A DNA stretch of 64,000 bases from assembly GCF_021654795.1 (NCBI RefSeq), contig NZ_AP025344.1, positions 2,356,501-2,420,500 of the forward strand. The letters run 5' to 3'. The notes under the pieces are model-generated. The model was not told the DNA's origin. It searched no databases and saw nothing but the letters and a program-made list of their open reading frames with translations. Both the position numbers and the translations under genes were made by a program. The DNA is from Paenibacillus dendritiformis (GTDB lineage Bacteria > Bacillota > Bacilli > Paenibacillales > Paenibacillaceae). This document shows, in pieces, positions 1-8,945 of the stretch. Position 1 is the first letter of the stretch, and every line of letters starts with the position of its first letter.

Positions 1-674
1 CGAATATTTATTGCCTGAATATTATCGGGCAGATTGAAGGGCATATCGTGCTGCCGCCTCAAAATAAGACGACGAAATATGAGCATGTCATTCCGCAACT
101 GGTCGCCGCCGAGCAGAATGCCAAAATCGAGGGCGTCCTGATTATTTTGAATACGGTGGGAGGCGACGTTGAAGCGGGCTTGGCGATCGCGGAAATGATT
201 GCCTCCATGTCGAAGCCGACCGTCACGCTCGTACTGGGCGGAGGACATAGCATTGGCGTGCCCATCGCCGTTGCCTCGCAGATGAGTTTTATTGCCGAGA
301 CCGCCACGATGACGATTCATCCGATCCGGTTGACCGGACTTGTCATCGGCGTGCCCCAGACGTTTGAGTATTTGGATAAAATGCAGGAGCGAGTCGTCCG
401 GTTCGTCACTTCCCATTCCCGCGTCTCCGAGCATAAATTCAAGGAGTTGATGTTCACGACGGGGGAACTGACCCGGGATATCGGGACGACGGTTATCGGG
501 CACGATGCGGTGCGCTACGGTCTTATCGATGAGGTGGGCGGAGTCGGAGCGGCCCTGCGTCATCTCAATCGTCTGATTGACGAGCGTAAAATGAGCAAAA
601 CCCCGGGACCCGGGAACGGAGGAACCCTCCCGCCTCAAGTCCAGCAGCCGCCATTCGAGGGGGGGCAAATCTGA
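1..674 (+). CDS. tepA: TepA/YmfB ClpP-like protease (5' truncated)
   Basis: ClpP-fold serine protease of the TepA (translocation-enhancing protein) family. The reading frame is open from base 3 at the left edge, so the N-terminus lies outside the window; the first in-frame GTG inside it (48) falls in the middle of the conserved segment GQIEGH...[12 protein letters not shown] and is not the real start. Visible family marks are [18 protein letters not shown], the GGGHSIG stretch around the expected nucleophilic Ser, and TMTIHP with the expected His. The C-terminus carries a Pro/Gly-rich tail. The TGA overlaps the ATG of ylzJ (TGATG), so the two are translationally coupled. Gene order tepA-ylzJ-spoIIIE matches Bacillus. 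The assignment is by family recognition; the natural substrate is not clear. Confidence 0.9.
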   Translation, partial: NIYCLNIIGQIEGHIVLPPQNKTTKYEHVIPQLVAAEQNAKIEGVLIILNTVGGDVEAGLAIAEMIASMSKPTVTLVLGGGHSIGVPIAVASQMSFIAETATMTIHPIRLTGLVIGVPQTFEYLDKMQERVVRFVTSHSRVSEHKFKELMFTTGELTRDIGTTVIGHDAVRYGLIDEVGGVGAALRHLNRLIDERKMSKTPGPGNGGTLPPQVQQPPFEGGQI

Positions 675-883
675 TGCTCCATTCGATCATTCCGATGGAA
701 GAAATATGGCGAGGCTATGAGAAAGAGCCTCGTTTTTTCGAGATGAAGCGGAACGGACGAACCCTGCTCGTCGAAGCGGTCGATGCGAGAACGGTCCGGG
801 TTGAACGGCTGCTGCAGGAGCAGGATATCCAGGATTTTCTTCAACCCGAATATATGCCGGGCACGATGATTTCTCTCGGATGA
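674..883 (+). CDS. ylzJ: YlzJ-like small protein
   Basis: A 69-residue protein of unknown function, recognised as YlzJ-like by its size, the N-terminal LHSIIPMEEIW segment, the YMPGTMISLG ending and its position between tepA and spoIIIE, as in Bacilli. Its start overlaps the tepA stop by one base, which argues that it is translated. It has no membrane segment or signal peptide. Nothing in the sequence shows its role. Confidence 0.8.
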   Translation: MLHSIIPMEEIWRGYEKEPRFFEMKRNGRTLLVEAVDARTVRVERLLQEQDIQDFLQPEYMPGTMISLG

Positions 884-909
884 GACGGAATCGGGGATAC
901 GGATGATGA

Positions 910-939
910 CAAGCACGCTTCATGATTGGAGCGTGCTTG
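910..939 (+). terminator. Hairpin after ylzJ
   Basis: Perfect 10-bp stem CAAGCACGCT/AGCGTGCTTG with a 10-nt loop, directly downstream of ylzJ. There is no U-run after it, so it may slow or partly terminate transcription or stabilise the 3' end rather than act as a full intrinsic terminator. Confidence 0.5.
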
Positions 940-1033
940 CGCCTGTTCTGAGGACATACTCACTGAACCAATGAAAGCAGATTTTTCCCGCCGCGGCCCC
1001 TCTTTAATCCCGATAGGAAGAACGGTTGTTCTG

Positions 1034-1042
1034 TGATATAAT
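1034..1042 (+). promoter_or_regulatory. Extended -10 promoter for spoIIIE
   Basis: TGATATAAT is an extended -10 element (TGn followed by a perfect TATAAT). No good -35 is visible 17 nt upstream. Transcription would begin about 15 nt before the spoIIIE start codon, just ahead of its Shine-Dalgarno. Confidence 0.5.
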
Positions 1043-1064
1043 GGATCGATGGAGGTGAGCGCAT

Positions 1065-3662
1065 TTGCCACGGAGGAAGAAAAAAAAGGCGTCCTTCAGC
1101 AAGAGTCTGAAATATGAAATCTACGGTATTTTACTGATAACATGTTCGGTCATTGCCCTTGCAGGCGGCGCGGCATTCGGCCGCTCCTTGTCCAAGATTG
1201 CGGGCATGCTGCTGGGAAAATGGTACTTTATTATACCGCTTGTGTTCATATATATCGGACTTGCCGTAATGATCAAGCGCCATTGGCCTTCCGGCTGGAA
1301 TCCGCGGAAGACGGGGCTGCTCTGCATCATACTGGCTCTGACGATGATAAGCACGGTCAATACGGTGGAGCAGCGCATACTTCCCGGCGCGGAGGAGGTT
1401 CGCGCGGGCATCATTTTTCAAGACATACATAACGCGTTGAAAGTGGAATTGCTGCAGTCCCCGGACACGGGAACGGCAGGGACGATGCTGCAAAAGGATA
1501 TTAGCGGCGGATATATCGGGGCGGCGCTGTATTGCGTCCTGTTCGTGCTGTTCGGCAGTCTGGGCACGAAGCTGCTGACGATCGTGCTGCTGTTCATCGG
1601 CTTCATGCTGGCGACCCAGTTGTCCTATGTCGAGCTCGTGCGTCTGATACGCGCCCAGATCAAGAAATGGGCGGCCATTATCAACAAAAAGCGCAAAGCG
1701 CGGCTCAATGAACTGAGGGTGGCCGAGAGCAAGAGCCGAACGGCCGCAAAGGCGAAGCGTCCGCGCGATCGAATTCCTGATCCGGTGGAAGAAGAGGATG
1801 AGGACGAGGACGGTCCACCGCGCCGGAAAAAGGCTCCTGTCTTCGTGCAATTGTTCGGCGGGAAGCGCCGGAACGACATGGAGGACGAAGAATATGCCGA
1901 AGATCCGGCCGTATTCACGGCTGGCGCGCCAAGCGCGATCCCGGTGAATCCGGAGACGGAAGATCCGTCCCCAGCCGCTGGCGAGGAGGAAGCCGCGCCG
2001 CTGTTCCGCGATTTCACCGCCCAGCAGACATCGGATGAGGCCGGCTGGCAGCATGACGAAGCCGATGAGGAGGGCAGCCATGTGCTCGACCCTCCCATTC
2101 CGCAGGGGGGCGATCAGGCGGACGTGGAAGAGATGGCTGCCTCGGATCCCGTTCAGGCGGATGCCGGACCTGATGCAGCGGACGAAGAGGAGCCGGACGC
2201 CGCCGGAGCTTCGCCCGCGCCCGTCAAGAAGCCGCCGAAGCCGTACCGGCTCCCTTCCTTCTCGCTCCTGGCGAAGCAGCAGAACGCCGGCAAGGGCGGG
2301 GAGCATTCCGACTTCATGCAGACGGCGCGCAAGCTGGAGGCGACGCTGGAGAGCTTCGGAGTGCGGGCCAAAGTATTGGAAGTGGTGCGGGGACCTGCCG
2401 TTACCCGTTACGAGATTCAGCCGGATATCGGCGTCAAGGTGAGCCGCATCGTGAGCCTGTCTGACGATATCGCCCTCGCGCTCGCAGCGAAAGATATCCG
2501 TATGGAGGCGCCGATCCCGGGGAAATCGGCGATCGGCATTGAAGTGCCGAATAATGAAGTGTCGGTGGTCACGATGCGGGAAGTGATGGAGACGCCAACC
2601 TTCACCGAGGCGCCTTCCCGGTTGTCCATCGCGCTTGGCCGCGACATTTCCGGGATGCCGATCGTAGGCAATCTCGCCCGGATGCCCCATCTGCTTGTGG
2701 CGGGGGCGACGGGGTCGGGGAAGTCGGTCTGCATTAACGGCATTATTACGAGCATTCTGTACAAGGCGAAGCCGGATGAGGTCAAGTTCCTTATGGTCGA
2801 CCCGAAGATGGTCGAGCTGAATGTGTATAACGGCATTCCGCACCTGCTTGCTCCGGTCGTCACCGATCCGAAGCGGGCTTCGCTGGCCCTCAAAAAAATC
2901 GTGGTCGAGATGGAAAAGCGTTATGAGCTGTTCTCCAAATCCGGAACGCGAAATATTGAAGGCTATAATAAGCTGATGGCGGAGCAGCCGGAAATGCTGC
3001 TGCCGTATATCGTCGTCATTGTGGACGAGCTGGCCGATCTGATGATGGTGGCCGCGAATGATGTAGAGGACGCAATCTGCCGTCTCGCCCAGATGGCGCG
3101 GGCAGCGGGCATCCACCTAATTATTGCAACCCAGCGGCCGTCGGTCGATGTCATTACCGGGCTTATCAAGGCGAATATTCCTTCCCGGATTGCCTTCGGC
3201 GTGTCGTCGCAGGTCGATTCGCGAACGATTCTCGATTCGGCCGGAGCGGAGAAGCTGCTCGGACGGGGAGATATGTTATTCCTGCCGGTAGGCGCGTCGA
3301 AGCCGGTTCGAGTCCAGGGCGCCTTCTTGTCCGATCAGGAGGTAGAGGCGGTTGTCTCCTTTGTGAGCAGCCAAGGAGAAGCGGAGTACAACGAAGAGCT
3401 TGTTCCCGAACTGGATGAGAACGGGATAGCTTCGGACGAGCCGGTCGATGAATTGTATGACCAGGCCCTGCAGATTGTGCTGGAGGCCCAGCAAGCATCG
3501 GCCTCGCTTCTGCAGCGGCGGATGCGCATTGGCTATAATCGCGCGAGCCGGTTGATCGATTACATGCATATGCAGGGAATTATCGGCCCCCATGAAGGAA
3601 GCCGCCCGCGCGAAGTGCTCATGACGCTGGAGCAATTTGAACAGAGCAAGATGTCCTCATGA
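1065..3662 (+). CDS. spoIIIE: DNA translocase SpoIIIE/FtsK
   Basis: Membrane-anchored hexameric DNA pump that moves chromosomes through closing septa, in particular into the forespore. The TTG start follows GGAGGTGA by about 6 nt and gives 865 residues, longer than the ~790 of B. subtilis SpoIIIE. The N-terminal ~200 residues hold about four hydrophobic helices. Residues ~235-395 form a long acidic, Pro/Ala-rich linker, which accounts for the extra length. The motor has Walker A GATGSGKS near 547 and Walker [11 protein letters not shown] near 650. The C-terminal ~70 residues form the winged-helix gamma domain that reads SRS/KOPS-type sites. Position after tepA-ylzJ points to SpoIIIE rather than the paralogue SftA. 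Confidence 0.93.
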   Translation: MPRRKKKKASFSKSLKYEIYGILLITCSVIALAGGAAFGRSLSKIAGMLLGKWYFIIPLVFIYIGLAVMIKRHWPSGWNPRKTGLLCIILALTMISTVNTVEQRILPGAEEVRAGIIFQDIHNALKVELLQSPDTGTAGTMLQKDISGGYIGAALYCVLFVLFGSLGTKLLTIVLLFIGFMLATQLSYVELVRLIRAQIKKWAAIINKKRKARLNELRVAESKSRTAAKAKRPRDRIPDPVEEEDEDEDGPPRRKKAPVFVQLFGGKRRNDMEDEEYAEDPAVFTAGAPSAIPVNPETEDPSPAAGEEEAAPLFRDFTAQQTSDEAGWQHDEADEEGSHVLDPPIPQGGDQADVEEMAASDPVQADAGPDAADEEEPDAAGASPAPVKKPPKPYRLPSFSLLAKQQNAGKGGEHSDFMQTARKLEATLESFGVRAKVLEVVRGPAVTRYEIQPDIGVKVSRIVSLSDDIALALAAKDIRMEAPIPGKSAIGIEVPNNEVSVVTMREVMETPTFTEAPSRLSIALGRDISGMPIVGNLARMPHLLVAGATGSGKSVCINGIITSILYKAKPDEVKFLMVDPKMVELNVYNGIPHLLAPVVTDPKRASLALKKIVVEMEKRYELFSKSGTRNIEGYNKLMAEQPEMLLPYIVVIVDELADLMMVAANDVEDAICRLAQMARAAGIHLIIATQRPSVDVITGLIKANIPSRIAFGVSSQVDSRTILDSAGAEKLLGRGDMLFLPVGASKPVRVQGAFLSDQEVEAVVSFVSSQGEAEYNEELVPELDENGIASDEPVDELYDQALQIVLEAQQASASLLQRRMRIGYNRASRLIDYMHMQGIIGPHEGSRPREVLMTLEQFEQSKMSS

Positions 3663-3692
3663 GAAGACGGCACATAAAAAGAACCATTCTTG

Positions 3693-3718
3693 AAAAGACG
3701 CTGCGGCGTCTTTTTTTT
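3693..3718 (+). terminator. Intrinsic terminator after spoIIIE
   Basis: Stem AAAAGACGC/GCGTCTTTT (9 bp) with a TGCG loop, running straight into a T-tract. Confidence 0.9.
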
Positions 3719-3820
3719 GCAGCCAGGAAAGCCTGCAAGCCGTGTCTTCGGATACATGCAATATCGCATGATCCATCCCGGCTTAGCGCCCGCCCGCCGC
3801 ATCGCCGAAGCGGTCAGGGT

Positions 3821-3850
3821 GAATAGAAAATGCTTGGTTTTCTCATAATA
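3821..3850 (+). promoter_or_regulatory. Sigma-G type promoter for sleB
   Basis: GAATA (3821-3825), exactly 18 nt, then CATAATA (3844-3850). This matches the published B. subtilis sigma-G consensus GHATR-N18-CATWMTA at every position. It lies about 50 nt upstream of sleB, a gene known to be made in the forespore under sigma-G. Confidence 0.8.
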
Positions 3851-3898
3851 AAGTTGCCAATCCTGTCAAATTCACAAGAGAGAGGTAGACGTTAGGCC

Positions 3899-4648
3899 AT
3901 GAGAAAACACATGATTTGGATTACGATGTGTATGGTATTCGTTCTGTTCGGCGCTTACCAGTACAAGCATATGACGGAAAACGCGCCCACCTTCAGCGGC
4001 GCGGTGCTAACGTACGGTTTCAAGGGAGAAGACGTAATTGAGCTTCAGGGCCGCCTGAAATTCCTCGGCTTCTATTACGGCAATGTTGATGGCATCTTCG
4101 GCAGTAAGACGGGGGACTCCGTCAAATGGTTCCAATCGGAGTTCGGACTTACGGTGGACGGCATTGTCGGACCGAAAACGAAAGACAAGCTCGTCAAGGC
4201 GACGAAGAACTGGAAGCCGGAGACGGCCCCGAGCGGCAAGCCGGCACCGAGCGGCAAGCCAAGCAATATTAGCGGCTCGAATGCGCTGGGATTGTCAGAG
4301 AACGATCTGAAGCTGATGGCCAATGCGGTGTACGGCGAAGCCCGGGGGGAGCCGTATGAAGGCCAGGTAGCGGTTGCTGCGGTGATTTTGAATCGAGTCA
4401 AGTCGCCAAGCTTCCCGAATACGGCATCCGGCGTCATCTTCCAACCGGGAGCCTTCACCGCCGTAGCGGACGGACAGATCTGGCTTGAGCCGAATGAGCG
4501 GGCGCGTCAGGCCGTCCAGGATGCGATCAATGGCTGGGATCCTTCCGGAGGGTGCTTGTACTACTTCAATCCGGAGACCGCGACGTCCAAATGGATCTGG
4601 ACACGGCCGCAGGTGAAGACGATTGGAAAACATATCTTCTGTATGTAA
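3899..4648 (+). CDS. sleB: Spore cortex-lytic enzyme SleB (cell wall hydrolase)
   Basis: Peptidoglycan hydrolase that degrades spore cortex at germination. The 249 residues contain an N-terminal hydrophobic segment (~5-20, signal or anchor), a peptidoglycan-binding domain (~38-100, with LQGRLKFLGFY...GIFGSKT and VDGIVGPKT), a Ser/Pro/Gly linker carrying two PSGKPAPSGKP-like repeats, and a SleB-type hydrolase domain (~130-249) with YGEARGEP carrying the presumed catalytic Glu. It is shorter than typical SleB (~300). No ypeB partner follows it here, unlike the usual sleB-ypeB pairing. It stands alone between two terminators behind a sigma-G promoter. An alternative is the related hydrolase CwlJ, but CwlJ lacks the peptidoglycan-binding domain. 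Confidence 0.85.
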   Translation: MRKHMIWITMCMVFVLFGAYQYKHMTENAPTFSGAVLTYGFKGEDVIELQGRLKFLGFYYGNVDGIFGSKTGDSVKWFQSEFGLTVDGIVGPKTKDKLVKATKNWKPETAPSGKPAPSGKPSNISGSNALGLSENDLKLMANAVYGEARGEPYEGQVAVAAVILNRVKSPSFPNTASGVIFQPGAFTAVADGQIWLEPNERARQAVQDAINGWDPSGGCLYYFNPETATSKWIWTRPQVKTIGKHIFCM

Positions 4649-4658
4649 TCCATGACGA

Positions 4659-4693
4659 AGAAGCAATGGTCTGAGCGGCCGTTTGCTTCTTTT
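4659..4693 (+). terminator. Terminator after sleB
   Basis: Stem AGAAGCAA/TTGCTTCT (8 bp) around a 16-nt loop followed by TTTG, starting 10 nt after the sleB stop. Confidence 0.65.
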
Positions 4694-4747
4694 GTTCAAA
4701 TAGAAGCGAGTCCGGGATCCTGTCTCGGCTTTGCTTGTTTTTTGGCC

Positions 4748-4788
4748 CAGAAACGCTTTCCGTCATTGCAAAGGCGAAGGCGTTTCTG
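4748..4788. repeat. Inverted repeat between sleB and ymfF
   Basis: CAGAAACGC (4748-4756) and GCGTTTCTG (4780-4788) are perfect inverted arms separated by 23 nt. It lies upstream of the ymfF start region and could be a leader hairpin or an operator. No T-run follows. Confidence 0.5.
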
Positions 4789-4918
4789 CTTGTCTCGCCG
4801 CTGCCCGCAATTTATTATAGGACATGCTCATGCAAAACAGGTATACATCGGGTGCGCAGCGAATATAACATGCATGACATCAGCCGTGCATCGTACACGG
4901 AAGAAAAGGGGTAAGTAC

Positions 4919-6202
4919 ATGGAGAAGCAACCGACGTTCGAACGAGGAACGGTCAATGGGATTCGCATTCACGTCATGCCGACAAAGCGGTTCAAGACCT
5001 ATGCGATCGCCGTCTACATGGGCGCGCCGCTGCAGGAAGACACGGTTACTCCGCTGGCGCTGACGCCGTTCGTGCTCCGCCGGGGAACGGAAGCGTACCC
5101 GGAGACGATCCGGTTCCGCGAGAGATTGGATGAATTATATGGAGCCGGCTTCGGCTTCGATATTTATAAGCGCGGCGATTATCAAATCGTGCAGTTCCGA
5201 ATGGACGTCATCAACGATGCTTTTGTGCAATCGGCCGATTCCTTGCTGGAGAAAGCATTTGAATTTTTGGGCGGATGCATCACCGCGCCGGTAACCCAGG
5301 ACGGCGTCTTTCGTTCGAAATATGTGAAGGAAGAAAAAGTGACGCTGACGCAGCGAATCGAAGCGATCGTCAATGACAAGATCCGTTACGCGGCGGAGCG
5401 CTGCATCGAAGAAATGTGCAAGGAGGAGCCTTACCGTCTTCATGCTCTGGGCAACCGCCGCGAGCTTGAAGGCATCGATGCCCCCTCGCTCTACCGGCAT
5501 TACCAGCAATGGCTGGAGCATTCGGCGATCGATGTCTATGTGATCGGGGATACGAGCCTGGAGGAGGTCGAACGGCTGGTCACGGAATCTTTCCGCATCA
5601 ACCGCGCAGGAGAGACGCCTTATGCCCGCTCGATTCCGGTGCCGCGCACGGGAGAACCGAACACGGTTGTCGAGAGGCTGGAAGTGACCCAGGGCAAGCT
5701 TAATCTCGGTCTTCGCTCCACGATAACCTATGCCGACGACGCATACCCCGCCGCTCTGCTGTTCAACGGCGTTCTTGGCGGATACCCGCATTCGAAGCTG
5801 TTTATCAATGTCAGAGAAAAGAACAGTCTCGCTTACTACGCATCGTCAAGGCTGGATGGCCATAAAGGGATTTGCGCCATTCAATCGGGAATTGAATTCC
5901 AGAATTATGAGAAGGCGAAGCAGATTATTTTGGAGCAGATCGAAGCGATGAAGTCGGGACGCATCGACGAGAAGGAGCTGAAGCAGACAAAGGCGATGAT
6001 TGCCAATCAGCTCCGGGAAATCGGGGATTCGGCCTTCGAAATGATCGGGTTCGACTTCAACCGCGTGCTGTCCGGCAAGGAGCGGACGACATCGCAGTTG
6101 ATCGCCGCCACGGAGCAGATGGAGGCATCGGCCATCCAGGCCGCCGCCGAGACGTTTCATGTCGATACGATTTATTTTTTGCGCAACCGGGAGGAGGTAT
6201 AA
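4919..6202 (+). CDS. ymfF: M16 family peptidase-like protein YmfF (non-catalytic partner)
   Basis: Member of the M16 (pitrilysin/processing peptidase) family, 427 residues from the ATG that follows AAAAGGGG. An in-frame extension upstream to 4652 exists but crosses the terminator and has no Shine-Dalgarno. The zinc-binding HxxEH motif of active M16 enzymes is missing: the matching region reads FVLRRGTEAYPET. The gene is followed 3 nt later by ymfH, which has the motif. The pair fits the two-component M16 layout, in which an inactive subunit helps form the closed peptide chamber. That pairing is inference from the family. Confidence 0.85.
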   Translation: MEKQPTFERGTVNGIRIHVMPTKRFKTYAIAVYMGAPLQEDTVTPLALTPFVLRRGTEAYPETIRFRERLDELYGAGFGFDIYKRGDYQIVQFRMDVINDAFVQSADSLLEKAFEFLGGCITAPVTQDGVFRSKYVKEEKVTLTQRIEAIVNDKIRYAAERCIEEMCKEEPYRLHALGNRRELEGIDAPSLYRHYQQWLEHSAIDVYVIGDTSLEEVERLVTESFRINRAGETPYARSIPVPRTGEPNTVVERLEVTQGKLNLGLRSTITYADDAYPAALLFNGVLGGYPHSKLFINVREKNSLAYYASSRLDGHKGICAIQSGIEFQNYEKAKQIILEQIEAMKSGRIDEKELKQTKAMIANQLREIGDSAFEMIGFDFNRVLSGKERTTSQLIAATEQMEASAIQAAAETFHVDTIYFLRNREEV

Positions 6203-6205
6203 GGC

Positions 6206-7489
6206 ATGGAACAACGCCGTTATTCCCAACTACAGGAGACGCTCTATTACGAGCGGATGGACAATGGGCTCGACGTCTATGTGCTGCCGAAGCCCGGCTT
6301 CCAGAAGACGTACGCGTCCTTTTCAACCAAGTACGGCTCGATTGACAATCACTTTCGGGTAGAAGGACAGGAGGCCGTCAAGGTGCCTGACGGGATTGCC
6401 CATTTCCTGGAGCATAAAATGTTCGAAGAGCCGGAAGGCGACATCTTCTCCACCTTCGCGGAGCAGGGGGCTTCGGCCAATGCGTTCACGACGTTCGATC
6501 GGACCGTCTACTTATTCTCTTCCACCAGCAATATCGAGAAAAATGTGGAAACGCTTGTCGATTTTGTGCAGCGTCCTTATTTTACGGATGAAAATGTGGA
6601 GAAGGAAAAGGGAATCATCGCCCAGGAAATCAATATGTACCGCGATAATCCAACCTGGCGCGTCTACTTCGGGCTCATTGAAGCAATGTACCAGATTCAT
6701 CCTGTCCACATCGATATCGCCGGCACGGTAGACTCGATCGGCACCATTACAAAAGAAACGCTCTATACCTGCTACCATACGTTCTATCACCCAACCAATA
6801 TGCTTCTCTTTATCGTCGGCGGCGTCGAACCGGAACGAATGATGGCCTTAATCCGCGAGAACCAAGCCCGCAAATCTTTTGAGCCGCAGGGCAAGATCGA
6901 ACGCATTTTTGACGCCGAGCCCGAGACGGTGCGCGAAGCCCGCAAAGTAGCGAAGCTGCCGGTCTCGCTGCCGCGCTGCTACTTCGGCTGCAAGGAGCCG
7001 AAGCCCGGCCTGAACGGCCGTGCGCTGCTGGAGTATGAGATTGCGACGCGCATTATGATGGATTTGCTCCTGGGCTCCAGCTCGGAGTTGAACCAAATCT
7101 TATACGAAGAAGGGCTGACGACGGATTCCTTCGGAAGCGAGTTCAACTGCAGTCCCGATTACGCCTTCTCGATAATGGGAGGGGAGACGAAGGATCCGGA
7201 TAGCCTGGTGGAGCGGGTCCGCGAGCTGGTGGACGATGCGAAGAAGACGGGGTTCAAGCCAGATTCCTTCGAACGCATCCGCAACAAAGCGATCGGCGCC
7301 TATTTGCGAATGCTGAATTCGCCTGAGACAATTGCGAATGAATTCACGAAGTTTAAGTTCCGGGATGCGGATTTATTTGATATACTTTCCGTATACGAAT
7401 CGCTGACACTGGAACAGATTCACCAACGGCTGCAGGATCATTTCGATTGGAACCGTCTGGCGATCTCGATCGTAGAGAAGCCGGACTGA
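6206..7489 (+). CDS. ymfH: M16 family zinc peptidase YmfH
   Basis: Catalytic M16 peptidase, 427 residues, with HFLEHKMFE (inverted zinc motif HxxEH, His ~70-74) and a downstream Glu region EKEKGIIAQEINMY expected to give the third zinc ligand. The start ATG follows GGGAGGAGGT closely and lies 3 nt after the ymfF stop, so the two are coupled. The substrate cannot be read from the sequence; relatives process small peptides. A GC-rich hairpin (7537-7560) follows. Confidence 0.88.
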   Translation: MEQRRYSQLQETLYYERMDNGLDVYVLPKPGFQKTYASFSTKYGSIDNHFRVEGQEAVKVPDGIAHFLEHKMFEEPEGDIFSTFAEQGASANAFTTFDRTVYLFSSTSNIEKNVETLVDFVQRPYFTDENVEKEKGIIAQEINMYRDNPTWRVYFGLIEAMYQIHPVHIDIAGTVDSIGTITKETLYTCYHTFYHPTNMLLFIVGGVEPERMMALIRENQARKSFEPQGKIERIFDAEPETVREARKVAKLPVSLPRCYFGCKEPKPGLNGRALLEYEIATRIMMDLLLGSSSELNQILYEEGLTTDSFGSEFNCSPDYAFSIMGGETKDPDSLVERVRELVDDAKKTGFKPDSFERIRNKAIGAYLRMLNSPETIANEFTKFKFRDADLFDILSVYESLTLEQIHQRLQDHFDWNRLAISIVEKPD

Positions 7490-7536
7490 AGCATGAATAC
7501 ACTTCGAATGGCGCGGCTCTTCGAAGGTGAAGGAGG

Positions 7537-7560
7537 AAGGCGTGCCTGGGGGCGCGCCTT
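7537..7560 (+). terminator. GC-rich hairpin after ymfH
   Basis: AAGGCGTGCC/GGCGCGCCTT (10 bp with one G-U pair), loop TGGG, followed only by CTGTTCTG. It could be a weak terminator between ymfH and ymfI. Confidence 0.5.
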
Positions 7561-7605
7561 CTGTTCTGATTGCCAGGTGGGCGGGAACAAAGGAGTGCAT
7601 GACAG

Positions 7606-8352
7606 ATGAAAGCTTTGGCAGACACCTCGGTGCTCATTACCGGAGCAAGCCGCGGCATTGGCGCCGCGATTGCGCACAGGTTCGCTTCCGTCGGAATGAA
7701 GGTTATCATCCATTACTTGAACTCGCATGAAGCCGCCAACGAAGTCGCGAGAACCTGTCTTGCCTGCGGCGGCGATGCCATTACGATACGGGCGGATCTC
7801 CGTTCCGCCGGCCAGATCGATCGCATGAAGGCCAAGCTGGACGAGTTGGGCTATACTCCCGATATTTTGGTGAACAACGCGGGAACCGCTTATTATGGCT
7901 TGTTCACCGATGTGACGGAGGAGGAGTGGGACGACTGCATGAACATCAATCTGAAGGGAATGTTCCTCTGCACTCAGCGCTTCGCACCCCATATGATCTC
8001 GCAAAAGTACGGACGAATCATTAACGTTTCCTCGGTATGGGGGATTACGGGGGCTTCATGCGAAGTGATGTACTCCACGGCCAAAGGAGGCGTCAATGCC
8101 TTCACGAAATCATTGGCCAAGGAGCTGGCTCCATCCGGCGTCACCGTGAACGCCGTGGCTCCCGGGGCCGTGGATACCGATATGCTGAAGCATTTGGATA
8201 CGTCGGAACGAAGCGCTCTGGAGGAAGATATCCCTGCTGGCCGCTTAGGCACGCCGGACGAAATTGCCTCGCTTGTTTATTTTTTGGCTCTGCCGGAGTC
8301 CGGCTACATTACCGGCCAGATCATCAGCCCGAACGGGGGCTGGCAGACGTAA
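7606..8352 (+). CDS. ymfI: SDR family oxidoreductase YmfI (FabG-like)
   Basis: Classical short-chain dehydrogenase of 248 residues. The cofactor motif TGASRGIG is near residue 13, NNAG is near 90, the catalytic Ser lies in NVSSVWG and the YxxxK motif is YSTAK. The C-terminal GQIISPNGGW is typical of the FabG-like group. The start ATG is preceded by AAAGGAG. Synteny (between ymfH and ymfJ) gives the YmfI name. The true substrate is unknown; 3-oxoacyl-ACP reductase activity is possible but not shown. Confidence 0.85.
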   Translation: MKALADTSVLITGASRGIGAAIAHRFASVGMKVIIHYLNSHEAANEVARTCLACGGDAITIRADLRSAGQIDRMKAKLDELGYTPDILVNNAGTAYYGLFTDVTEEEWDDCMNINLKGMFLCTQRFAPHMISQKYGRIINVSSVWGITGASCEVMYSTAKGGVNAFTKSLAKELAPSGVTVNAVAPGAVDTDMLKHLDTSERSALEEDIPAGRLGTPDEIASLVYFLALPESGYITGQIISPNGGWQT

Positions 8353-8453
8353 CCCGAGCGGCAGCCAGCTTGCTCCATGCATAATTCCTGCTCCGGAGGA
8401 CCATATTACGACTGTTGACGCATTATTTTAATTAGCCACAAGGAGGCGTTCTC

Positions 8454-8708
8454 ATGTCATCTGTATTGAAAAATTTCGACACGTGGAAAAAGTTTCTCGG
8501 CGAGCGCGTCAAGCAGGCAAAAGGACTCGGAATGAGCGAAGATACCATCTCCAATCTGGCCTATGAAATCGGTTCTTTCCTGGAGGAGAAGGTTGACCCG
8601 CAAAGTCAGGAAAACCGGGCGCTTAAGGAATTGTGGGAAGTCGGGAACGAGCAGGAGCGGAAAGTGCTGGCAAGCTTGATGGTCAAATTGGCAGAACGCC
8701 ATAGTTAA
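8454..8708 (+). CDS. ymfJ: DUF3243 protein YmfJ
   Basis: Small soluble helical protein of 84 residues, recognised as DUF3243/YmfJ by the FDTWKKFLGERVKQAKGLGMSE segment and by its place between ymfI and ymfK. The ATG follows AAGGAGG. Function unknown. Confidence 0.85.
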   Translation: MSSVLKNFDTWKKFLGERVKQAKGLGMSEDTISNLAYEIGSFLEEKVDPQSQENRALKELWEVGNEQERKVLASLMVKLAERHS

Positions 8709-8723
8709 AAAGCACTGTTGAAT

Positions 8724-8760
8724 AAAGGAAGGAAGTTCTGTAAAGAGCTTTCTTTCTTTT
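8724..8760 (+). terminator. Probable terminator after ymfJ
   Basis: AAGGAAGGAAG can pair with CTTTCTTTCTT (two G-U pairs) around a 12-nt loop, and the downstream arm merges with a T-rich tract. Confidence 0.6.
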
Positions 8761-8945
8761 CATCTCAAAAAAATATGATCGGGAATACATGTCATATAAG
8801 CTGACAATCTGCTATAATGGATATGTCCGCCAAGCGGTAATTTGTGACCGCTTTTTCTTATTTGTTCGGTGAAGCCAGGTGGAATTTGCGTGCCGAGTAT
8901 TGTAGAATGAAAACGGCGGAACTGTATCCGCGGACGAGGTGCGTC

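Noticed and set aside
1131..3116. 661-codon leftward ORF opposite spoIIIE
   Set aside because: Antisense shadow of a GC-rich gene; Arg/His-rich, low-complexity product with no recognisable domain, while the plus strand encodes a clear SpoIIIE.
4652..4918. N-terminal extension of ymfF
   Set aside because: Crosses the sleB terminator and an inverted repeat, has no Shine-Dalgarno, and does not resemble M16 proteins; the ATG at 4919 is better.
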